Origin: Streptomyces tirandamycinicus
GTDB taxonomy: Bacteria > Actinomycetota > Actinomycetes > Streptomycetales > Streptomycetaceae
Assembly: GCF_003097515.1 (NCBI RefSeq)
Contig: NZ_CP029188.1
Coordinates: forward strand, 1,665,001-1,729,000
Direction: 5' to 3'
Length of the DNA: 64,000 nt
A program made the translations under genes and the position numbers. This document shows positions 58,209 to 64,000 of this stretch, piece by piece. The notes below the pieces were generated by a model. The model made no database searches. It was not told the DNA's origin and was given only the letters and a program-made list of their open reading frames with translations. The first letter of the stretch is position 1. Each line of letters starts with the position of its first letter.

Positions 58209-58236
58209 AGTCCGGATGGATGGCCCCGGCCCCGGC

Positions 58237-58277
58237 CCTCCCGGCCGGTCCGGGCACCGCTCGGACCGGCCGGGAGG
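58237..58277 (-). terminator. terminator of the ABC-F gene
   Basis: CCTCCCGGCCGGTCCG / CGGACCGGCCGGGAGG, 16-bp perfect stem, 9-nt loop. Confidence 0.88.
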
Positions 58278-58452
58278 ATCACGGCCCGGACGCCGTCAGC
58301 CCTCCCCGGGCCGGCCGGTCTCAGGCACGGGGCCCGGCGCCGTGGATCACCAGGCGGAGAAGGAGCTCGACGCGGAGCGTCGGTGACCGACGGCAACGCG
58401 GCGAGGCGCGGTGCCGGGGCACGCGAGCCCGGCGAGATCCAGACGAAAGGCC

Positions 58453-60051
58453 CTACGCCAGGGCGACGAGGTCCACGTAGTCCTTGCCCCACAGGTCCTC
58501 GACCCCGTCCGGCAGCAGGATGATCCGCTCCGGTTGCAGGGCCTCGACGGCGCCCTCGTCGTGGGTCACCAGGACGACCGCTCCCTTGTAGGTGCGCAGA
58601 GCGCCCAGGATCTCCTCGCGGCTGGCCGGGTCGAGGTTGTTCGTCGGCTCGTCGAGCAGCAGGACGTTCGCCGAGGAGACCACCAGGGTGGCCAGCGCCA
58701 GCCGCGTCTTCTCCCCGCCCGAGAGCACCCCGGCCGGCTTGTCGACGTCGTCGCCGGAGAACAGGAAGGAGCCCAGCACCTTGCGGACCTCGACGAGGTC
58801 GAGGTCGGGCGCGGCGGAGCGCATGTTCTCCAGGACCGTGCGGTCCGGGTCGAGCGTCTCGTGCTCCTGGGCGTAGTAGCCGAGCTTCAGCCCGTGGCCC
58901 TCCAGGACCTCGCCGGTGTCGGGCTTCTCCACTCCGCCGAGCAGCCGCAGCAGGGTGGTCTTGCCGGCGCCGTTGAGGCCGAGGACGACCACCCGGGAGC
59001 CCTTGTCGATGGCCAGGTCGACATCGGTGAAGATCTCGAGCGAGCCGTACGACTTGGACAGCCCCTCCGCCGTCAACGGGGTCTTCCCGCAGGGCGCCGG
59101 CTCGGGGAAGCGCAGCTTCGCGACCTTGTCGGAGAGACGCACCTCCTCCAGACCGGCCAGCAGCCGCTCGGCGCGGCGGGCCATGTTCTGCGCGGCGACG
59201 GTCTTGGTGGCCTTGGCCCGCATCTTGTCGGCCTGGGCGTTGAGCGCCGCGGCCTTCTTCTCCGCGTTCTGGCGCTCCCGCCTGCGGCGCTTCTCGTCGG
59301 CCTCGCGCTGCTGCTGGTAGAGCTTCCAGCCCATGTTGTAGACGTCGATCGTGGAGCGGTTCGCGTCCAGGTAGAAGACCTTGTTGACGACGGTCTCGAC
59401 GAGGTCGACGTCGTGGGAGATGACCACGAAGCCGCCGCGGTAGGTCTTCAGGTACTCGCGCAGCCAGACGATCGAGTCGGCGTCGAGGTGGTTCGTGGGC
59501 TCGTCGAGCAGGAGCGTGTCGGCGTCCGAGAACAGGATCCGGGCGAGCTCGACGCGGCGCCGCTGGCCGCCGGAGAGCGTGTGCAGCGGCTGTCCGAGCA
59601 CCCGGTCCGGCAGGTTGAGCGCGGCGGCGATGGTGGCCGCCTCGGACTCGGCCGCGTACCCGCCCTTGGTCAGGAACTCGGTCTCCTGGCGCTCGTACTG
59701 CTTGAGCGCCTTGTCGCGGGTGGTGCCCTTGCCGGTGGCGATGCGGTGCTCGTTCTCGCGCATCTTGCGGATCAGGACGTCGAGGCCGCGGGCGGAGAGG
59801 ATGCGGTCCCGGGCGAGCACCTCGAGGTCGCCGGTGCGCGGGTCCTGCGGCAGATAGCCGACGTGGCCCGATCGGGCGATCTGGCCGGCGGCGGGGATGC
59901 CCTCGCCGGCGAGGCACTTGGTGAGGGTCGTCTTGCCCGCTCCGTTGCGGCCCACCAGGCCGATGCGGTCGCCCTTGGCGATGCGGAAGGTGGCGGACTC
60001 GATGAGGACGCGGGCGCCGGCACGCAGCTCGATGCCGGAAGCGGTGATCAC
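58453..60051 (-). CDS. ABC-F family ribosome-associated ATPase
   Basis: A 532-residue soluble protein with two ABC domains and no membrane helices. Domain 1: Walker A GRNGAGKTT (about 34-42), signature LSGGQRRRV, Walker B TLLLDEPTNHLD. A charged linker (about 245-300, READEKRRRRERQNAEKK, interacts with the ribosomal P site in the family). Domain 2: GLNGAGKTT, LSGGEKTRL, VLLLDEPTNNLD. ABC-F proteins rescue stalled or antibiotic-bound ribosomes. GTG 60051 with GGAG upstream. Preceded by a leaderless 7-codon ORF. Confidence 0.93.
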   Translation of the reverse strand: MITASGIELRAGARVLIESATFRIAKGDRIGLVGRNGAGKTTLTKCLAGEGIPAAGQIARSGHVGYLPQDPRTGDLEVLARDRILSARGLDVLIRKMRENEHRIATGKGTTRDKALKQYERQETEFLTKGGYAAESEAATIAAALNLPDRVLGQPLHTLSGGQRRRVELARILFSDADTLLLDEPTNHLDADSIVWLREYLKTYRGGFVVISHDVDLVETVVNKVFYLDANRSTIDVYNMGWKLYQQQREADEKRRRRERQNAEKKAAALNAQADKMRAKATKTVAAQNMARRAERLLAGLEEVRLSDKVAKLRFPEPAPCGKTPLTAEGLSKSYGSLEIFTDVDLAIDKGSRVVVLGLNGAGKTTLLRLLGGVEKPDTGEVLEGHGLKLGYYAQEHETLDPDRTVLENMRSAAPDLDLVEVRKVLGSFLFSGDDVDKPAGVLSGGEKTRLALATLVVSSANVLLLDEPTNNLDPASREEILGALRTYKGAVVLVTHDEGAVEALQPERIILLPDGVEDLWGKDYVDLVALA

Positions 60052-60115
60052 GGAAAGACTCCAGGACGGATGGACGGCGGAAGGACGACGGGGCGCGCGG
60101 AGGCTTCGACGCCGT

Positions 60116-60139
60116 CTAATCCATGAGGAGAATTGCCAT
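60116..60139 (-). CDS. leaderless 7-codon upstream ORF (MAILLMD)
   Basis: ATG at 60139 to TAG at 60118-60116, 64 bp upstream of the ABC-F start. The -10-like box TAGACT ends 8 nt before the ATG, so the message would begin at or near this start codon. It is followed by a GACGGCG / CGCCGTC pairing (60073-60079 with 60110-60116) that could shift with ribosome position. Typical of attenuation leaders of ABC-F resistance genes. Confidence 0.6.
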   Translation of the reverse strand: MAILLMD

Positions 60140-60440
60140 GCGGCCAGTCTACCGGGACCGGGCAACCGGATTTCTGTGGCGCTGACCACGGCGCCGGGAC
60201 GCCCGCGCCCGCGGGGCGGGAGGCCCCTGCGCCCACGCGGCCGGGGCAGCGGCTGCCCCCACCGGCGGGCGGGTCCGGGCCGGCCCCGGCGCCCCGGGGC
60301 GGGAAGTCCGGCGCTCCCGGGGCGGGAAGTCCGGTGGGGGCGGCGGGGGTTCGGGCCGGGGCCCCGGGGGCGGCCGGGCGGGAGCCCCGGGCAGACTGCC
60401 ACCGGGGGCGGGGAGCGCCGTGCTGATCGATACTCGGGGC
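60140..60440. other. 301-bp GC-extreme spacer
   Basis: No gene. The side next to the ABC-F leader holds its -10 region. Farther right is a G/C-only repetitive stretch (GGGGCGGGAAGTCCGG occurs twice near 60295-60340). The metallopeptidase promoter is not obvious. Confidence 0.5.
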
Positions 60441-61331
60441 ATGCAGTTCGACGACGACGCCGACCTGGACACCTCGGAGGTCCGGGATGCGCGCCGCAGC
60501 CGCGTCCCCGGCGGGAGGGCGACCGTGGGCGGTGGCGTCGCCGGGATTCTGGCACTGCTCCTCGCCCTGTTCCTCGGCGTCGGCCCCGACCAGCTCGGGC
60601 TCACCGAGGGCGGCACCGCCCCCGAGCCGAGCTCCGACTCCGCCGCCCGGGTGGCGGAGTCCTGCCGGAAGGGCTCCGACGCCAACACCCGCGAGGACTG
60701 CCGGGTGGTCGCCGTGGTCAACAGCCTGCAGGACTTCTGGCGGGCCGAGTACGCCAGGCGCGGGGGCCGCTACGCGGACGCCTCGACCGTGCTCTTCACC
60801 GGCCGGGTCGCCACGGCCTGCGGAACGGCGACCTCCGCCGTGGGGCCCTTCTACTGCCCGGCCGACCGGAAGGTCTATCTGGACCTCGGCTTCTTCGACG
60901 AGCTGCGCGACCGGTTCGGCGCGACCGGAGGTCCGTTCGCACAGGCGTACGTCGTGGCGCACGAGTACGCGCACCACGTCCAGAACCAGATGGGCACCCT
61001 CGCCCGGGCGCAGGACCGGCGGCAGGGCGAGGGCAGCAACGCGGTGCGCCTGGAACTCCAGGCGGACTGCTACGCCGGGGTGTGGGCACGGCATGCGACG
61101 AGCACGCCGGACGACAGGACCGGGCGGCCGCTGCTGACCCGGCTGACGGACGAGGACATCCGCGACGGGCTCGACGCTGCCGCGGCGGTGGGCGACGACC
61201 GGATCCAGGAGCGGCTCCAGGGCCGGGTCACCCCGGAGACCTGGACGCACGGCTCGAGTACCCAGCGCCGGCAGTGGTTCCACCACGGCTACCGCACCGG
61301 TGACATGGCCCGGTGCGACACCTTCCGGTGA
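60441..61331 (+). CDS. YpfJ/KPN_02809-type neutral zinc metallopeptidase
   Basis: A 296-residue protein with one N-terminal helix (about 35-52, [19 protein letters not shown]) and an outward-facing domain. Zinc motif [10 protein letters not shown] with His174, Glu175, His178, then the third-ligand region [15 protein letters not shown]. Other family marks are [37 protein letters not shown], quoted only as positions about 118-155. ATG 60441 ([10 protein letters not shown]) chosen over GTG 60420. Substrate unknown; it belongs to peptidase family M48/M13-like clan MA. Confidence 0.9.
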   Translation: MQFDDDADLDTSEVRDARRSRVPGGRATVGGGVAGILALLLALFLGVGPDQLGLTEGGTAPEPSSDSAARVAESCRKGSDANTREDCRVVAVVNSLQDFWRAEYARRGGRYADASTVLFTGRVATACGTATSAVGPFYCPADRKVYLDLGFFDELRDRFGATGGPFAQAYVVAHEYAHHVQNQMGTLARAQDRRQGEGSNAVRLELQADCYAGVWARHATSTPDDRTGRPLLTRLTDEDIRDGLDAAAAVGDDRIQERLQGRVTPETWTHGSSTQRRQWFHHGYRTGDMARCDTFR

Positions 61332-61406
61332 ACCGTCGCGGCGGCCGCCGGGCGTTGTCAGCACCCCCTGCCAGACTGGGGCCCGGGTCGCATCCCGCCG
61401 TCGAAC

Positions 61407-61416
61407 GGGGGGGGGG
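61407..61416. repeat. homopolymer run of ten G
   Basis: Ten consecutive G between the metallopeptidase and VOC genes, the longest homopolymer noticed in the window. Confidence 0.9.
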
Positions 61417-61525
61417 AGCGCCCGGAGCACCATGCGCGCACAGGACGGCACGCGTGCCGAACAGGCCTTTCGGTACGCGGACGACTCGCCGAGAACGCGG
61501 AGAAGGGGTGAAAGGGGTGATCAGC

Positions 61526-61930
61526 ATGGCGGAGGCACCGAGCATCTGCCCCACACTGCTCTACCGGGACGCCAGGGCCGCGATCGAACAGCTCACGGAG
61601 GCCTTCGGCTTCACCCGGAGCGCGGTGTACGAGAACGAGGACGGCACGGTGGCGCACGCCGAGCTGGCGTACGGCAACGGGGTGGTGATGCTGGGCAGCA
61701 AGGGCACGGGCAGCGAGTTCGACAAGCTCATGGCGTCCGCGGGTCCGGCCGGCGTCTTCGTCCATGTGGACGACGCGGACGCGCACCACGACCGGGCGGT
61801 GGCGCACGGGGTGGAGATCCTGATGCCGCCCACCGACCAGGACTACGGCGCCCGGGACTACACGGCCCGGGATCTGGAGGGGAACGTCTGGAGCTTCGGC
61901 ACATACCGGCCTGGGGCCGGGGAGTCCTGA
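61526..61930 (+). CDS. VOC (glyoxalase/bleomycin-resistance fold) protein
   Basis: A 134-residue VOC-superfamily protein: ICPTLLYRDARAAIEQLTEAFGF (about 6-28, in part), DGTVAHAELAYGNGVVMLGS, VFVHVDDADAHHDRAVAHGVEIL and the typical C-terminal RDYTARDLEGNVWSFGTY. Metal ligands may be His/Glu positions in AHAEL and DLEGN. Similar to PhnB-like proteins; substrate unknown. ATG 61526 has AAAGGGG 7 nt upstream. Confidence 0.88.
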   Translation: MAEAPSICPTLLYRDARAAIEQLTEAFGFTRSAVYENEDGTVAHAELAYGNGVVMLGSKGTGSEFDKLMASAGPAGVFVHVDDADAHHDRAVAHGVEILMPPTDQDYGARDYTARDLEGNVWSFGTYRPGAGES

Positions 61931-61932
61931 GG

Positions 61933-61962
61933 CCGCCCGCGGTCGTGATCCCCCGCGGGCGG
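61933..61962 (+). terminator. terminator of the VOC gene
   Basis: CCGCCCGCGG / CCGCGGGCGG, 10-bp stem and 10-nt loop, 3 bp after the stop. Confidence 0.75.
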
Positions 61963-62001
61963 TCCGTGGTGATGCGCCGGGGTGGTCCCTCGGCGCGGGT
62001 G

Positions 62002-62041
62002 GGTGGTCCCCTTGCGGGCGGGACGGCCCGCAAGGGCCACC
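62002..62041 (-). terminator. terminator of the 483-residue gene
   Basis: CCCTTGCGGGC / GCCCGCAAGGG (62009-62019/62026-62036) extended by GGTGG / CCACC around a 2-nt bulge. Confidence 0.8.
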
Positions 62042-62045
62042 GCGG

Positions 62046-63497
62046 TCACGAGCCTCCGGTGTGCACCTGGAAGGCCGCCCGTCTGACGGCCTTCGCCAGG
62101 GCCGGGTCGGGGTGCGCGGCCGCGAGGGCGACCAGGACCTGCACGGTGCGCGGATGGCCCACGGCCCTGACCTCGTCGAGCAGGGCGGGGACGGTGCCCT
62201 GGACCGCCGAGTCCAGATGACGCACCAGCAGGGCGCTCTCGCCGTGGTCGGCGACGGCCGCGGCGGTGTCCACCCAGAGCCAGGTCGCCTCCTCACGGGT
62301 GAGCACCTCGGCGGCGTCGTCGGGATCGGCTCCCTCGTACTCGGCCAGCCACAGCAGGGCGTAGGGGCGCAGTGAGGGCTCCTCGGCCGCGGCGCGGACA
62401 TCGGCCTCGGCGGCCGCTCCGACGACCCGGAGGGCGTCGAACGCCAGGCCGCGGAGCAGGGCGTCCTCACCGCGGGCGGCGGCCACGAGTTCGCTGACCG
62501 CGCTGGAGACGGTACGGGCGGCGAGCCAGGCCCGGTACTCGGCGCGGGCGGGGCCGGGGCTGAGCCGGGCGCAGCCCCGCAGCATCTCCTCGGCGGACTG
62601 CTCGATGTGGCCCGCGGGGCTCTGGGCGGCGACGCAGATCTGCTCGAGCTTGACCCACACGGCCCAGCTGCCGAGCGGGGTGAGGGTGGCGTGACCGTCG
62701 CCGAGGGTCAGTGCGCCGACGGCGGCGAGGCCCTCCAGGGCCCAGTCGAGCAGGGCGGGGAGCACGGTCTCGGGCGGATCGGCGAGGACGGCGGCCGCCA
62801 CCTCGGAGCCCGCGGCGTCGGAGCCCGCGGCGTCGGTGGCTGCCACATCGGTGGCCGCGGCGTCGGCGGGGGCGGCGTCGGCGGGGGCGGGCTCCGGCCC
62901 GTAGGGCACCTCGCAGCGTTCCTCGCGCAGTTCCGCCACCCGCTGCCGGAGCAGATCGAGCAGGGCCGGCAGGAGCACGGGCCCGGCGGACAGTTGGAGG
63001 AGGGAGAGCACCTGGGGGACGGCCTCCACCGCCTCGGCGACGGCGGCGGGCGCCACCTCGGCGGGGGCGGGGTGCACCAGGGGCCAGGCGTCGAAGAGGG
63101 CGACCCAGCCGCGCAGGACGGCGCTGTCGTCCCGCTCCCAGGCGTTCAGCCGCCAGCCGGGGCGTGCCGTGCCTCCGTGCAGCTCCACGAGCCCGGCCAG
63201 CCGGGCGCGGTCCCAGCCCGCGTGGACCTGTCCCGGCGTCAGGCGCAGTTCCCCGGCGGCCCGGTCCCGGTCGGCGGCGCTTCCCTCGGCGTGATGGGAG
63301 GCCGCCCAGCGGGCGATGCGCACTGCGTCGGCGAGGACCTCGCGCGCCTGGCCGGCCAGCTCCGCGGTCGGCGGAGTTCCCTCGGGCGGGCGCGGAGCGG
63401 GGCGGGTGCGCCGGTTCGTCGCGGCGCGGCGGGCCGTGGCGGTGGGCCGTGGGCGGACAAGACGGAGCCTGGAGTCGCGCAGGTTACGGGACGTCAC
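62046..63497 (-). CDS. conserved hypothetical helical protein with Ala/Asp repeat
   Basis: A 483-residue cytosolic protein: basic disordered N-terminus (about 1-45), helical domain (about 46-195), low-complexity segment with repeated (A)ADAA/TDVA/GSDAA units (about 203-235), then helix-rich repeats reminiscent of HEAT/ARM (about 240-480; LLRGLAFDALRVVGAA, LRPYALLWLAEYEGADP, VPALLDEVRAVGHPRTVQVL). No catalytic motif. Common in Streptomyces; function unknown. Confidence 0.8.
   Translation of the reverse strand: MTSRNLRDSRLRLVRPRPTATARRAATNRRTRPAPRPPEGTPPTAELAGQAREVLADAVRIARWAASHHAEGSAADRDRAAGELRLTPGQVHAGWDRARLAGLVELHGGTARPGWRLNAWERDDSAVLRGWVALFDAWPLVHPAPAEVAPAAVAEAVEAVPQVLSLLQLSAGPVLLPALLDLLRQRVAELREERCEVPYGPEPAPADAAPADAAATDVAATDAAGSDAAGSEVAAAVLADPPETVLPALLDWALEGLAAVGALTLGDGHATLTPLGSWAVWVKLEQICVAAQSPAGHIEQSAEEMLRGCARLSPGPARAEYRAWLAARTVSSAVSELVAAARGEDALLRGLAFDALRVVGAAAEADVRAAAEEPSLRPYALLWLAEYEGADPDDAAEVLTREEATWLWVDTAAAVADHGESALLVRHLDSAVQGTVPALLDEVRAVGHPRTVQVLVALAAAHPDPALAKAVRRAAFQVHTGGS
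62805..62890 (-). repeat. 15-bp-type in-frame repeats in the hypothetical gene
   Basis: GGAGCCCGCGGCGTC occurs twice in succession, followed by degenerate GGTGGC(T/C)GC units and two GGCGGCGTCGGCGGGGG-like units, coding Ala/Asp-rich linker. Confidence 0.7.
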
Positions 63498-63544
63498 GGG
63501 AAGCAGTCTCCCCGCTGTCGGCCCGAAAGCCCAATCGGAACGGG

Positions 63545-63630
63545 GGAGCCCGGGCCGAGGGGCCGTCAGAGGGCCTGCCGGGCAACTGCCGAGGGGCTGT
63601 CAGGGGGGGCCTGCCGGGCGGCTGCGGAGG
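63545..63630. repeat. two ~36-bp direct repeats upstream of the hypothetical gene
   Basis: GGGGC(C/T)GTCAG followed by GGGCCTGCCGGGC and CTGC(C/G)GA occurs at about 63558 and again about 36 bp later. Non-coding. Confidence 0.6.
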
Positions 63631-63712
63631 GACCTTTCGACGGGCCCGGGTCGGGAAGGGACGGGCCGGGCTGGGATCGGGCTCAGGCCGGGCTCTCGGG
63701 GTCGGGCGGGCC

Positions 63713-64000
63713 TCAGACGAGGGGCGTGAGGAAGCGCCGCAGGGCCTCCTCGTAGCGGGCCGGGTCGGCGTTCCACATCGCCGCGTGCGGGGCGTGCGCC
63801 ACGGTCTGCAGGCTGACCAGATCGGGCCGCCGGGCCGCCAGTTCCCGGGAGGGGCCCCAGGGGGCGATGGTGTCGTCCGGGCCGTGGAAGACCAGGGTGG
63901 GTACGCGCAGGGCGTCCGGATCGGCGGCCGCTCTGAGCCGGTCGCCGTGGAGTCCGGTGCGCCCCTGGGCGGCGCGTACGGCGAGCGGGAGCAGGGCGGC
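63713..64000 (-). CDS. alpha/beta hydrolase, C-terminal part (start outside window)
   Basis: The frame is open from the right edge to TGA at 63715-63713 (95 codons). It ends with the alpha/beta-hydrolase pattern: PTLVFHGPDDTIAPW, where an Asp of GPDD is the usual acid position, and AHAPHAAMWNADP with the catalytic His, followed by a helix ending RRFLTPLV. The nucleophile elbow lies outside the window. Confidence 0.85.
   Translation of the reverse strand, partial: AALLPLAVRAAQGRTGLHGDRLRAAADPDALRVPTLVFHGPDDTIAPWGPSRELAARRPDLVSLQTVAHAPHAAMWNADPARYEEALRRFLTPLV

Larger units (their letters stand above)
57886..58452. other. 567-bp region between gbn and the ABC-F gene
   Basis: No convincing gene. 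It holds the gbn Shine-Dalgarno and promoter, a perfect palindrome at 58006-58026, a second at 58190-58208, several GATC tetramers, and the ABC-F terminator at 58237-58277. Confidence 0.6.

Noticed and set aside
1..64000. tRNA, rRNA, CRISPR arrays, insertion sequences, prophage or biosynthetic cluster
   Set aside because: None found: no cloverleaf-like tRNA, no regularly spaced 20-40 bp repeats with unique spacers, no transposase, integrase or phage structural proteins, and no polyketide or peptide synthetase genes.

Overview
This is about 64 kb of very GC-rich DNA with the codon bias, GTG/TTG starts and gene content of a Streptomyces chromosome. The strongest taxon markers are a short chaplin (chpE), a Gbn-type GATC-binding nucleoid protein, a WhiJ-like XRE/DUF397 module with an ATPase-type anti-sigma protein next to it, and a Spo0M-like protein. 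From memory, the gene order resembles the core region around SCO1790-SCO1850 of S. coelicolor; I could not check this. I see no rRNA, tRNA, CRISPR, insertion sequence, prophage or secondary-metabolite cluster. The window reads as conserved core chromosome with repeat-rich intergenic patches.

Layout. 0-7.3 kb: an alkyladenine DNA glycosylase cut by the window edge with a decayed tandem copy, then spo0M, a PEBP-family protein, an HNH endonuclease, a TauE-type permease, an SPFH/NfeD pair, an ABC ATPase and a conserved hypothetical gene. 7.5-16 kb: chpE, a NarL-type two-component pair, an SDR translationally coupled to a queA-like gene, a secreted transglycosylase and a large FHA-ABC exporter. 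16-23.4 kb: XRE-cupin regulator/DHA2 exporter, serB, sixA, and a CynX/NimT-type permease with a 38-residue partner opposite a FadR-type regulator. 23.5-27.7 kb: a small secreted protein, fabG-fabI, and the anti-sigma/XRE/DUF397/DUF397 module. 27.8-38.9 kb: tldD-tldE, tyrS, small membrane proteins, moaA, an acetate-type symporter with its DUF485 partner, and a secreted subtilisin. 39-50.3 kb: CoA transferase, MarR/old yellow enzyme, sterol-desaturase-like hydroxylase, VIT1 family/TetR, a DnaQ-BRCT exonuclease, a small cysteine-rich protein, SURF1, GH15 and an atypical SDR. 50.5-64 kb: two universal stress proteins, DUF6381, an Asp23/AmaP membrane locus with a divergent partner, an enoyl-CoA hydratase-like protein, gbn, an ABC-F ATPase with a tiny leader ORF, a zinc metallopeptidase, a VOC protein, a repeat-containing hypothetical protein and a truncated alpha/beta hydrolase.

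How genes work together. fabG-fabI are consecutive fatty-acid elongation reductases. tldD-tldE make one heteromeric protease. The symporter and DUF485 protein are a standard uptake pair. Several regulators sit opposite their likely targets with visible palindromes between them (XRE-cupin/MFS, FadR/permease, MarR/OYE, TetR/VIT1).

The most interesting unit is 53.1-56.5 kb. Two soluble Asp23 proteins, two membrane-anchored proteins (AmaP, DUF6286), a DUF2273 protein and a divergently transcribed protein all, except the DUF2273 protein, appear by eye to carry the same short Asp23-like module. I infer a membrane-anchored multi-paralogue Asp23 assembly. Other leads are a leaderless 7-codon ORF upstream of the ABC-F gene, a perfect 8-5-8 palindrome upstream of gbn, a structured leader before the gene at 33567, and a very recent DUF397 duplication.
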